Positions 1-8,240 of a stretch of DNA of 64,000 nt are shown here, one piece after another (position 1 is the stretch's first letter; every line of letters starts with the position of its first letter). The stretch spans positions 310,001 through 374,000 of the forward strand of contig NZ_MAFQ01000006.1 in NCBI RefSeq assembly GCF_002013895.1. Reading direction: 5' to 3'. This DNA comes from Mycobacteroides franklinii (lineage in GTDB: Bacteria; Actinomycetota; Actinomycetes; Mycobacteriales; Mycobacteriaceae). Below the pieces are notes generated by a model that saw only the letters and a program-made list of their open reading frames with translations, was not told the DNA's origin and made no database searches. A program made the translations under genes and the position numbers.

Positions 1-426
1 CCCCGGGTTCATCCCGGTGCCGTAGAAGGTCGATCCGCCGCGTTCGCATGCCTGCTGCAGCACCTCGGTGGTGGGTCGGCCCGACGGGTGCGGGTGATTC
101 TGGTCGCGGTGATGCCCGGTAATCCAGTCGGCGGTGGTGACGATGTCGATGCCCGCCTCCAGCACCTTGACGTAGAGATCCTCGTCGGGGAAGACCCCAT
201 GGAAGGTCAGTACGTCGGGCTTGGCGGCGATGATCTCGTCGACGGTGCCGGTGGCGATGACTCCGTTGGGTTCGAGCCCCACGAGCTCACCGGCATCCCG
301 GCCGATCTTTTCCGGTGAGTAGCAATGCAATCCGGCCAGCTCCAGATCGGGGTGCCGGGCGATGCGCTTGATCATCTCGGTGCCGACATTTCCGGTGGCG
401 ACCTGAAACACCCTGACTGCACTCAT
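1..426 (-). CDS. DapB-like NAD(P)H-dependent dehydrogenase (partial, 3' end outside window)
   Basis: The first 142 codons are visible; the C-terminus lies beyond the left edge. The N-terminus MSAVRVFQVATGNVGTEMI is a Rossmann dinucleotide-binding start with a G-x-x-G turn. It is followed by a dihydrodipicolinate-reductase-type N-domain (LAGLHCYSPEKIGRDAGEL, near residues 31-49). Proteins of this type in actinobacteria are usually annotated as DapB-family or amine dehydrogenase-like; the substrate is unknown. The start codon overlaps the stop of the upstream Rieske oxygenase gene as ATGA, so the two are translationally coupled and probably act in one catabolic route. The reaction is inferred from the fold only. 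Confidence 0.75.
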   Translation of the reverse strand, partial: MSAVRVFQVATGNVGTEMIKRIARHPDLELAGLHCYSPEKIGRDAGELVGLEPNGVIATGTVDEIIAAKPDVLTFHGVFPDEDLYVKVLEAGIDIVTTADWITGHHRDQNHPHPSGRPTTEVLQQACERGGSTFYGTGMNPG

Positions 427-1421
427 GCCGTGATCTCCTCCGGGTAGAACTGTGTCGCCCATTTGCGCAGGGCGATGAAGCCTTCGTATTCGGCGCGCAC
501 CAAGGCGGGCGGGTCCGAGTACCGCTGATGCGACCAGATGTGAACATCGGCGAGAAATTGGTCGATGATGGCCTGCGAGAACGTCTTCGCGGTCTGTGGC
601 GGCTCAGCGGATTCGTCACCGGATGGCCTGCCGATGAAGACGGTGAACCGCACGTCACAGGTCTCGTCATCGACGGGAGTCACCGCCGAGACGGTGCGGT
701 TGTCGATCATTCCCCAGCTCTTGGTGACGGCGACGCCCAGGCCGCCGTTGATGGCCTGCACGCCGCTTTTCATGTCCTCGGCGGACATACCCGGCATCTC
801 GTCGAAGGCGATGGTGAAGTCGACGTAGGAGATCGGCTTCTCGAACTCCTGCCGAGTGAACTTCGGAATGAACGGCGTCCTGTGTACGTATTTGAAATGC
901 GCGAAGTCGACCCCGTTCTCGAGAACATACTGCGGATGCAGTTGCAGCCGTTCGCGATACAGGGTGCTGTGCGGGAATCCTGGGTAGTAGTCCTGGGCAC
1001 TGCTGCCGTCGTCGAACCCGGTGAACACATCCGGGACGTCGAAAAACGGTTCACGGCCGTCGATGTCGTGCCAGATGTAGACCGCCTCATTGCGTTCCAC
1101 CACCGGGTAGCTCCGAATGCGCCGCAACGGGTTTGGCCGTTTCTCGTAGGGGATGCACACGTTCCTGCCGTCGCGGTTCCACTCCCATCCGTGGAACGGG
1201 CAGACGATGCGGTCGCCCTCGACATGTCCACCGTGGCCCAGGTGCGCACCGAGGTGCTCGCAGTAGGCGTCCATCACCGCCGGCTCCCCCGACTGCGCAC
1301 GCCAGGCCACCATCTCGCGCCCGAAGTAGGTCATCCGCCGCACGGCGCCGACGGCGATCTCCGCGGACCAGGCAACCTGGAACCACCCGGTGGGCTTCAT
1401 CGACAACGGCGGCTTCGGCAT
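423..1421 (-). CDS. Rieske [2Fe-2S] ring-hydroxylating oxygenase, alpha-subunit type
   Basis: 332 residues starting MPKPPLSMKP, with a GAGGAGG ribosome site just upstream. The Rieske centre is visible as CEHLGAHLG...CPFHGWEW (C-x-H and C-x2-H). The mononuclear iron site is ENGVDFAHFKYVH, with the bridging Asp and the two His of the family. This is the oxygenase component of a two- or three-component system; no reductase gene is in view. The architecture resembles KshA/VanA-type mono-oxygenases acting on steroid or aromatic substrates, but the substrate cannot be read from sequence. It overlaps the DapB-like gene by four bases and is divergent from a TetR regulator that probably controls it. 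Confidence 0.88.
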   Translation of the reverse strand: MPKPPLSMKPTGWFQVAWSAEIAVGAVRRMTYFGREMVAWRAQSGEPAVMDAYCEHLGAHLGHGGHVEGDRIVCPFHGWEWNRDGRNVCIPYEKRPNPLRRIRSYPVVERNEAVYIWHDIDGREPFFDVPDVFTGFDDGSSAQDYYPGFPHSTLYRERLQLHPQYVLENGVDFAHFKYVHRTPFIPKFTRQEFEKPISYVDFTIAFDEMPGMSAEDMKSGVQAINGGLGVAVTKSWGMIDNRTVSAVTPVDDETCDVRFTVFIGRPSGDESAEPPQTAKTFSQAIIDQFLADVHIWSHQRYSDPPALVRAEYEGFIALRKWATQFYPEEITA

Positions 1422-1462
1422 CGGAACCTCCTCAAGCGGGGACAGTAATCCACTCCACCCAC

Positions 1463-1486
1463 TTTTCACAGAGACTTCTATGAAAA
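1463..1486. promoter_or_regulatory. Imperfect 24-bp palindrome, candidate TetR operator
   Basis: The two 12-bp half-sites are TTTTCACAGAGA and, read on the other strand, TTTTCATAGAAG; nine of twelve positions match. It lies between the divergent Rieske and TetR genes. It covers where the -35 element of the tetR promoter would fall if the start at 1513 is used. Binding is inferred. Confidence 0.5.
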
Positions 1487-1499
1487 ATTCTCCGCCCGC

Positions 1500-1505
1500 T
1501 AGCAT
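1500..1505 (+). promoter_or_regulatory. -10 hexamer of leaderless tetR
   Basis: TAGCAT followed by seven bases and then ATG at 1513, the spacing expected of a leaderless mycobacterial transcript. This argues for the 1513 start over the in-frame ATG at 1480, which would lie inside the palindrome. Confidence 0.45.
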
Positions 1506-1512
1506 CATCCGG

Positions 1513-2136
1513 ATGAGCGAAGTGGTGGCCACGGGGCGGCGGGCGAATCGTCGCGGTCTGGCAACCCGCGAGAGCATGCTCGACGCCGCCCTGCGGGTGC
1601 TCGCCTCGGGCGACCCGGCGGCGGTATCGGCGAACAGAATCGCCAAGGAGTGCGGCGCCACCTGGGGCGCCGTGAAGTATCAATTCGGCGATATCGACGG
1701 GCTGTGGGCCGCGGTGCTGCAGCGCACCGCCGAACGTCGTGGCGATCAACCCTGGCGCAACGACCCGACGGGCCCGCTGGATCAACGGGTCAGCGCGATC
1801 GTCGAGACCCTGTTTCGGGGTTTGACGGCTCCGGACTCGCGGGCCATCGAGAACCTGCGCCGGGCGCTGCCGCCCGACCCCACGGAGCTCGAACGGATAT
1901 ACCCCCACACGGCCGCTGAGCTGGCCTCGTGGAAACATCGTTGGGCGCGGGCGTGCCAGCAGGCGTTCGACGGCTTGGATGTGGATCCGGTCCGGGTGCG
2001 CGAGGTGGCGGCCTTCATCCCGGGCGCCATGCGCGGACTCGTGTCGGAAAAACAGCTGGGTACCTATTCGGATCTGGAGGAGGCCCGCCGAGGGCTGACC
2101 AACGCGATCGTCGCCTACTTAGGAGGTCATGCATGA
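1513..2136 (+). CDS. TetR-family transcriptional regulator
   Basis: 207 residues. The N-terminal helix-turn-helix is clear (MLDAALRVLASGDPAAVSAN, then RIAKECGATWGAVKYQFGDI), a typical TetR DNA-binding domain. The C-terminal ligand-binding half is not assignable to a subfamily. An upstream in-frame ATG at 1480 would add 11 residues. I prefer 1513 because it has a leaderless -10 and leaves the palindrome at 1463-1486 free as an operator. The stop overlaps the amidase start (ATGA), so regulator and amidase form a unit divergent from the Rieske/DapB-like pair. It is probably the local repressor of all four genes. Confidence 0.85.
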   Translation: MSEVVATGRRANRRGLATRESMLDAALRVLASGDPAAVSANRIAKECGATWGAVKYQFGDIDGLWAAVLQRTAERRGDQPWRNDPTGPLDQRVSAIVETLFRGLTAPDSRAIENLRRALPPDPTELERIYPHTAAELASWKHRWARACQQAFDGLDVDPVRVREVAAFIPGAMRGLVSEKQLGTYSDLEEARRGLTNAIVAYLGGHA

Positions 2137-3554
2137 CCCGCATCCACGCATTCACCGAGGACGCCCTGGGCGACCTGGATGCCACCGGGGTCGCCGAGCG
2201 GATCGCTTCCGGCGAGGTCACCGCGGCCGAATGCGCCGAGGCCGCCATCGTCCGGCTGGAGCGGGTCAATCCCGCACTCAATGCTGTGGAATTCAAGGAC
2301 TTTCCCCGTGCACGTGAGCGCGCGCAGGCCGCGGAGGGTGCCACCGCTACCGGCGCCTTCGGCGCGTTTCAGGGTGTACCCACCGCGACGAAATGCAATA
2401 TCCACGTGGCGGGCATGCCGCTGACGGAAGGCTCTGCCGCCATCGCGCCGACGCTGCAGACCGTCGACGGGCCGTTCACGCAACAGTTCCTCAGCACCGG
2501 GGTCGTGCCCATCGCGTCGACGACCATGCCCGAATACGGCTGGTCGGCCAGCACGGAACGCTCGGGTGGCTCGGTGACCCGCAATCCGTGGCACACGGAC
2601 TTCTCCGCGGGCGGGTCCTCCGGCGGCTCGGCGGCATTGGTGGCCGCCGGTGTGGTGCCCATCGCGCATGGCAACGACGGCGGCGGCTCCATCCGGATCC
2701 CCGCGGCGGCCTGCGGACTGGTGGGGCTAAAACCCAGTCGTGGAAGACTTTTGGGTGATCCTTCGAGCAGCTCGGCGCCGGTGAAGATCGTCGCAGACGG
2801 GGTGCTGGTACGCAGCGTCCGGGACTGTGCCCGGTTCTTCGAGGCCGCAGAATTGCACTACCGCAATCCGAAGCTGACACCGATCGGCCGCGTGGATCGC
2901 CCGGTGCAGCGCCGGCTGCGCGTCGGCCTGTGCATGGACTCCCCCTTCACCCCGGCAACGGATCCGGCGACCCGGCAGGCGGTGAACTCGGCCGCGGAAC
3001 TGCTTGAGTCCCTTGGCCACACCGTCGAGCCCTATGCTCCGGCGGTGCTGCCCTCATTCAAGGTCGACTTCGAGGACTACTGGTCTCTCTTGGCGTTCGC
3101 GGTCGCCAAGGGCGGTCCCCGGTTGTTCGACGGGTTCGACGCCTCCCGGCTGGACCCGCTGACGCTCGGCCTCAGCCGCCGGTTTGTCAGGCGCTCGTAC
3201 CGCACACCGCTGTTCTTGGCCCGCCTGGCCGCGTCCGCCCGGGTGTACGAACGCGGATTCGGCACCGGTATCGATGCGGTGCTCACGCCGGTGCTCACCC
3301 ACACCACGCCGCGCATCGGATATCTCACGCCGGATCAGGATCCCGAGGTGCTGCTGGACAAACTCAGCTCATACGTCGGATTCACCCCGGTACACAATGC
3401 CTCCGGCGCCCCGGCGATATCGCTACCGCTCGGCGAAGATCCCGACGGTCTGCCTATCGGGGTCATGCTCAGCAGCCGCCGTGGCGGCGAGCGGACCCTG
3501 CTTGAGCTCGCGTTGGAAATCGAGGAAGCGCAGCCGTTCTCGATGATGGGCTAG
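2133..3554 (+). CDS. Amidase, amidase-signature family
   Basis: 473 residues starting MTRIHAF, preceded by AGGAGG at 2121-2126 and overlapping the tetR stop. It has the Ser-cisSer-Lys catalytic set: Lys87 in TATKCNIHVAG, cis-Ser162 in AGGSSGGSAA and nucleophile Ser186 in DGGGSIRIP. The 24-residue Ser-Ser spacing is that of the family. It hydrolyses a linear or aryl amide in the cytoplasm; no signal peptide is seen. Being coupled to tetR and beside the Rieske gene suggests a role in degrading one amide-containing compound, an inference from context. GatA is unlikely because there is no gatC or gatB. Confidence 0.88.
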   Translation: MTRIHAFTEDALGDLDATGVAERIASGEVTAAECAEAAIVRLERVNPALNAVEFKDFPRARERAQAAEGATATGAFGAFQGVPTATKCNIHVAGMPLTEGSAAIAPTLQTVDGPFTQQFLSTGVVPIASTTMPEYGWSASTERSGGSVTRNPWHTDFSAGGSSGGSAALVAAGVVPIAHGNDGGGSIRIPAAACGLVGLKPSRGRLLGDPSSSSAPVKIVADGVLVRSVRDCARFFEAAELHYRNPKLTPIGRVDRPVQRRLRVGLCMDSPFTPATDPATRQAVNSAAELLESLGHTVEPYAPAVLPSFKVDFEDYWSLLAFAVAKGGPRLFDGFDASRLDPLTLGLSRRFVRRSYRTPLFLARLAASARVYERGFGTGIDAVLTPVLTHTTPRIGYLTPDQDPEVLLDKLSSYVGFTPVHNASGAPAISLPLGEDPDGLPIGVMLSSRRGGERTLLELALEIEEAQPFSMMG

Positions 3555-3637
3555 CCCACGTTCGTGATGCCAATCACAAATCATCAGTGTTGCAACAAAA
3601 TTAGGGCGCTCGACATGCGATCCACCGGCTGAGCACC

Positions 3638-3643
3638 TACCGT
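3638..3643 (+). promoter_or_regulatory. -10 hexamer of leaderless lipase gene
   Basis: TACCGT, then seven bases, then ATG at 3651. There is no ribosome site before the start. Confidence 0.45.
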
Positions 3644-3650
3644 TTTATGC

Positions 3651-5648
3651 ATGCCGACGGCGTCGTACCGCGCACGCGGTGCCTCACGGAATCCCCTATC
3701 GCATCACCCCCGCGCAGCCAGGCTGCGAGTTCTCTTGGCCGCATGCCTGGTCGCATCATTGGTGGTCACGGACGGGGCGCCCGCGGCCCTCCACACGATC
3801 TCAGAGAATTCGTTGTCTGCTCCGATCACGTTGACAGTGGAGTCCGGATACATTTCCCTGACCTCGGACTCGACACCGCTCGGGGCCGGGCCCGCCGCCT
3901 CCGATTCATCGCCTACCCTCACGATCACCCGGCGGGCCACCGTCTCACTGAATCCGGTAGAGAACGGCCACGGTCTGGATGCGGTCATCAAATCCGAATC
4001 CCTCGCCTCCCCTACCGAACCCGGAACACCAACACCGGGAAGCATCCCGGTCGTCCTGGTTCACGGAACTGCCGAGAACCAGCAGTATTGGGATGCGATG
4101 AAGACGAGCCTGCATGATGCGGGGATGAAGGCATTCACCTTCGAATACGGACAGACGGGATTTCAGGGCCTCGTGGGCTCGATCGGACGGCAGATCGGGC
4201 TGCGCGGCTTCGGCGATGTCGACGTGTCCACACAACAGCTTGCCCACGAAGTCGCGACGGTCTTGGATCAAACCGGCGCCGGCAAGGTCGACCTCGTCGG
4301 CCATTCGCAGGGCGGCCTGCTGATCAAGAATTTCGTCGCACAGGACAAATCTGACAGGGTGGCCAATGTTGTCCAGTTGGCGCCCTCGAGTCACGGCACC
4401 ACCTTCAGTGGAATCACCGATGCCATTGCGCCGGTTGGTAATTTGGTCGATATCAACGGCTGGAAACCCGTCAAAGACGTGATCTATTCGGCTGTCAGCA
4501 CGCTGGGCTGGCCGTCCTTGTCGCAACAGACGGTGGGCAGCCGCTTTCTCGACAAGCTCGACAAGCTGCCGGACACCAAGCCTGGTGTCGACTACCTGGT
4601 GGTGAGCACCAAAAATGATGTCGTCGCCACCCCGTATAAGTCTCAATTCATCACAGCGGCACCGGGTTCCACTGCGGTCAATATCGAAGTACATTCGCTG
4701 CCCGGAGTGCCGCGCGACGGGGTGGTCGACCACGGCCTGAACGGTAGGGAAGTCATCTCTGCCGTGACCAACTACCTCAAGTCCAGCCAGTCGGCGCAGC
4801 GCTCGGCTGATCAGATCAAGGCCAATCCCGGTACCACCCTCAGCAGAGACGGCAGCACCACAACCGTCTCCGAGGGCACCAAGGTGGTCGCGACCATCGA
4901 AGACCGGCCCGAATCTGCAAAGCAGAACGCCACCAAGCAATCTCAAGAGCCAGTCGGCAAGGCCGCGACCGGCACCTCGGTCACCACGCCTTCGGGAGCG
5001 ACCCTCGAGGTCGCGGGACGCGATGTCACGTTGAAGCGCAACGGCCAGTCTGTCTCGATCAGCGAGACGCACGGCGTGACGGTTGCCAACAACCCGGCCG
5101 AACAGACACCGAGCGGCAAGACCTCCCCACAGCCGGATCACCTCGCCAAAGCCACCGAGAGCCCGGTCACCAAGGCCTCTCCGGCGGCCGGTGAAACGAA
5201 GACAAAAGAGTCACCGGGCAAGCCCGATGTCGACACGAAGCCCGCGGCACACGAGTCCAACACCATCACGCCGAAGATCGGTATCGGCGCCAACGGCATA
5301 GCCCACGATGGGAAAACCGCGGGGAGCAGGCTTTCCGACCATGCGGCCGGTCCGGCGGCCGAGTCGGGATCTACGAAGACTGAGAAGACACCGACGGCGA
5401 CCAAGAAGAGCGGCGCGGCGGCCACAGACGCCTCGGCCGCCGCGCATTCCGGCACCGAGAACTCCACCACGAACGGGAGTGCGAACACGGCTCCGTCAGC
5501 CAGCGTTGGCGGACAACAGGCTTCCGCACCGAGTGGGGCAAGCGACCACAAGCCGGCGCATCCGGATACCGGCTCGGCGTCGAGTTCCGGTGATCACAAG
5601 AAGGCCGCCGACGGGCCGTCGCACGAGCACACTGCGGGTGCCTCCTAG
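3651..5648 (+). CDS. Secreted alpha/beta-hydrolase (class 2 lipase type) with long low-complexity C-terminal tail
   Basis: 665 residues. A basic N-terminus and hydrophobic stretch (LLAACLVASLVV, about residues 28-39) form a probable signal peptide. The hydrolase domain runs from about 130 to 385: oxyanion region VVLVHGTAE, nucleophile Ser219 in VGHSQGG, then a probable acid in KNDVV and His in VDHGLNG. From about 390 to the end is a tail of some 275 residues rich in Thr, Ser, Ala, Lys, Gly and Pro, without cysteines, sortase motif or membrane segment. Secreted class-2 lipases are usually near 300 residues, so the tail doubles the length. It may be a wall-spanning or polymer-binding stalk. The gene stands alone and is convergent with the dpp operon, four bases apart. 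Confidence 0.8.
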   Translation: MPTASYRARGASRNPLSHHPRAARLRVLLAACLVASLVVTDGAPAALHTISENSLSAPITLTVESGYISLTSDSTPLGAGPAASDSSPTLTITRRATVSLNPVENGHGLDAVIKSESLASPTEPGTPTPGSIPVVLVHGTAENQQYWDAMKTSLHDAGMKAFTFEYGQTGFQGLVGSIGRQIGLRGFGDVDVSTQQLAHEVATVLDQTGAGKVDLVGHSQGGLLIKNFVAQDKSDRVANVVQLAPSSHGTTFSGITDAIAPVGNLVDINGWKPVKDVIYSAVSTLGWPSLSQQTVGSRFLDKLDKLPDTKPGVDYLVVSTKNDVVATPYKSQFITAAPGSTAVNIEVHSLPGVPRDGVVDHGLNGREVISAVTNYLKSSQSAQRSADQIKANPGTTLSRDGSTTTVSEGTKVVATIEDRPESAKQNATKQSQEPVGKAATGTSVTTPSGATLEVAGRDVTLKRNGQSVSISETHGVTVANNPAEQTPSGKTSPQPDHLAKATESPVTKASPAAGETKTKESPGKPDVDTKPAAHESNTITPKIGIGANGIAHDGKTAGSRLSDHAAGPAAESGSTKTEKTPTATKKSGAAATDASAAAHSGTENSTTNGSANTAPSASVGGQQASAPSGASDHKPAHPDTGSASSSGDHKKAADGPSHEHTAGAS

Positions 5649-5652
5649 CCGG

Positions 5653-7302
5653 TCATCTCGGCGTTGTGGAACGACGCGCCCGTTGTTCCACGGGGTCCGG
5701 CACGGGCACCGCGGCCACCAACGTCCGGGTGTATTCGGTCGACGGGTTGTGCAGAATCTCGCCCCGCGGCCCCAGCTCTTCGAGGACGCCGTGGCGTAAC
5801 ACCGCCACCTCGTCTGCCAGTCGATCCACCACGGCAAGATCGTGACTGATGAACAGACAGGCGAATTGCCACTGGCGCTGCAATTCCTCGAACAAGTCCA
5901 GCACCGCCGCCTGCACCGATACATCGAGTGCACTGGTGGGCTCGTCGGCGACCAACAGGTCGGGACCCAACGCCAGCGCGCGCGCCAGGTTGGCCCGCTG
6001 CCGCTGCCCTCCCGAAAGCTCATGCGGATAACGGTTTTCGGTCCCGGCCGGAAGTTGCACCGCGTTGATCAGCTCAGTTACCCGGGCGAAAATCTTGCGG
6101 CGGTCACCGTATCGATGCACCCACATGGGTTCGGCGATACAGTCACCCACCCGCATTTTCGGGTTCAATGAGGTGGCCGGGTCCTGGAACACGAACCCGA
6201 ACTTGGCGCGCAGCGGGCGCAGCTTACGCTGGCTCATACCCACGAGTTCCTGGCCGAGCACCCGCACTGATCCCGAGGCAGGCTGTTGCAGCGCCGCCAC
6301 ACAGCGGCCGATGGTCGACTTCCCCGAGCCCGACTCCCCCACCAGTCCAAGGGTTTTCCCCTTACCGATACTGAAGCTCACATCGTCGACCGCGCGGAAG
6401 GATGCACGGCCCAGCGGACCGGGGAATTCCACGACGAGGTGGGACACCTCCAGCACGGGCTCGGACGGCTCGTCACCCGCGGGTGCATGTTCGGGATCGC
6501 CCTGGCCCAGGTGCGGGACGGCGGCCAGCAACGCCCGCGTGTAGGGCTCGGCAGGTTCGGCGAAAAGCTGCTCCACCGGCGCGATTTCGACGACCCTGCC
6601 CTGTTTCATGACGACAACCCGGTCTGCGATATCGGCGACCACCCCCATGTTGTGGGTAATGAGCACGATCGCGCTGCCGATCCTGTCGCGCAGATCCCGC
6701 AGCAGCTCCAGGATCTCGGCTTGAACCGTCACGTCCAGCGCAGTGGTGGGCTCGTCGGCGATGATCACCTTCGGGTCGCATGCGATGGCGATGGCGATGA
6801 CCACGCGTTGTTTCTGGCCGCCGGAGAGCTGATGCGGATAGCAGTCGTAGCGGCGCTCCGGGTCGGGCAGCTGCACGAGCTTGAGCAGCTCGATGACGCG
6901 CGCGCGGACCTGGACGCGGCTCAAGTCCGAATGCGCACGGACCGCCTCGGCCACCTGGTATCCGATGGTGAACAAGGGATCCAGCGCGGCCCCGGGCTCC
7001 TGGAACACCATGGCGATGTCCTTACCGCGCATCGCCGTCAGCTCGCGGCCCGACAGTGTGGTGACATCGCGCCCACCGAGCAGGACCGAACCGGCGATGC
7101 GCGCGGTGTCCGGCAGCAGCCGAATCGCGGTACGTGAGGACACCGACTTACCCGAACCCGACTCCCCGACGACCGCCAACACCTCCCCCGGTTTCACATC
7201 GAAGGACACGTCTTCCACGGCGGCCACCGGACCGCCGTCTGTACTGAATGTCACCGACAGCGAACGGAACTCCAACGCGGCAGGCGTTTGTGTCTCACTC
7301 AT
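5653..7302 (-). CDS. dppD: Dipeptide/oligopeptide ABC transporter, fused double ATPase
   Basis: 549 residues with two complete ATPase domains. The first has Walker A GESGSGKS at 46-53, signature LSGGQKQR and Walker B VIIADEPTTALD. The second has another GESGSGKS near residue 315, LSGGQRQR and LLVADEPTSALD. The fusion of DppD-like and DppF-like halves is the mycobacterial arrangement (M. tuberculosis DppD has nearly the same length). It energises peptide import with the two permeases upstream; its start overlaps the dppC stop by four bases. It is last in the operon and convergent with the lipase gene. Confidence 0.92.
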   Translation of the reverse strand: MSETQTPAALEFRSLSVTFSTDGGPVAAVEDVSFDVKPGEVLAVVGESGSGKSVSSRTAIRLLPDTARIAGSVLLGGRDVTTLSGRELTAMRGKDIAMVFQEPGAALDPLFTIGYQVAEAVRAHSDLSRVQVRARVIELLKLVQLPDPERRYDCYPHQLSGGQKQRVVIAIAIACDPKVIIADEPTTALDVTVQAEILELLRDLRDRIGSAIVLITHNMGVVADIADRVVVMKQGRVVEIAPVEQLFAEPAEPYTRALLAAVPHLGQGDPEHAPAGDEPSEPVLEVSHLVVEFPGPLGRASFRAVDDVSFSIGKGKTLGLVGESGSGKSTIGRCVAALQQPASGSVRVLGQELVGMSQRKLRPLRAKFGFVFQDPATSLNPKMRVGDCIAEPMWVHRYGDRRKIFARVTELINAVQLPAGTENRYPHELSGGQRQRANLARALALGPDLLVADEPTSALDVSVQAAVLDLFEELQRQWQFACLFISHDLAVVDRLADEVAVLRHGVLEELGPRGEILHNPSTEYTRTLVAAVPVPDPVEQRARRSTTPR

Positions 7303-8240
7303 GCGTCACCACGCCGGGTCCGCAACAGTGGATTGATGACCTCGTTGAGGCTCTCGCCCATCAGCGTCATACCGAGCACCACCAGGACGATGGCGGTACC
7401 GGGAAAGACTCCGGTCCACCAAATACCGTTGGCCACATCCGACAGCGCCTTGTTCAGGTCGTATCCCCATTCGGCGGCCTGGGTGGGCTCGATACCGAAG
7501 CCCAGGAAACCCAACCCGGCCAGCGTCAGAATGGCTTCCGCGCCGTTGAGGGTGACGATGACCGGTAGCGACGAGGTGACATTGGAAAGTATGTGCCGAA
7601 ACAAGATTCGCGAAGTACTGGCGCCGGTGACCCGCGCGGCGTCGACGAATGGCTCCTGTTTGACGCCCACAGTGGCGTTGCGCACCACCCGGAAGTACTG
7701 CGGAACGAACACCGCCATGATGGCGATGGCTGCCGCGAAAATTCCTCCGCCGGTGCTGGATTGTCCGCCGGTGACGGCAACCGAGACCACGATGGCCAAC
7801 AGCAGCGAGGGCATGGCGTACAAGGCGTCCATCACCAACACCAACGCACGGTCCAGCCAGCCGCCCAGGTATCCGGAGGTCAAACCCAGCACCACACCCA
7901 CCGGCAGGGAAACCACCAGCGAGGTCAGGATGACCAGTAGCGCGGTGCGCGCACCGAACAGCACGCGCGAGAGCACGTCCTCGCCGCGCACCGAGGTGCC
8001 GAACCAGTGCTCCCAAGAGGGAGCCTGCTGCCGCACAAAGTCGGTTCCGCCCACCCCGGTTTGCGAGAACCCATACGGCGCCAGGACGGGCGCCAGTATC
8101 GCCACCAGAATGAATCCCACGACGAGAACCAGACCCGCGACAAGAGTGAACCGCTGCAGTCCATGGGTGGAGCGCAGTAGCTCCGCCCCCGGTAGCCCGC
8201 GCAGCCGGCCTCCGAGGGACTGCCTGACCGATGCCGTCAT
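7299..8240 (-). CDS. dppC: Peptide ABC transporter permease, DppC type
   Basis: 313 residues from MTASVRQSLGG. It has an N-terminal membrane segment (FTLVAGLVLVVGFILVAILAP) typical of OppC/DppC, a periplasmic segment with SWEHWFGTSVRGEDVLSRV, and an inner-membrane permease domain. The EAA-type loop is read as GLGFLGFGIEP. The start overlaps the dppB stop by one base (TGATG), supporting this start over longer versions. It forms the membrane channel with DppB. Confidence 0.9.
   Translation of the reverse strand: MTASVRQSLGGRLRGLPGAELLRSTHGLQRFTLVAGLVLVVGFILVAILAPVLAPYGFSQTGVGGTDFVRQQAPSWEHWFGTSVRGEDVLSRVLFGARTALLVILTSLVVSLPVGVVLGLTSGYLGGWLDRALVLVMDALYAMPSLLLAIVVSVAVTGGQSSTGGGIFAAAIAIMAVFVPQYFRVVRNATVGVKQEPFVDAARVTGASTSRILFRHILSNVTSSLPVIVTLNGAEAILTLAGLGFLGFGIEPTQAAEWGYDLNKALSDVANGIWWTGVFPGTAIVLVVLGMTLMGESLNEVINPLLRTRRGDA

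Noticed and set aside
6286..7137. Plus-strand open frames across the dppD gene
   Set aside because: They are complements of the two Walker A and signature motifs and have no ribosome site.
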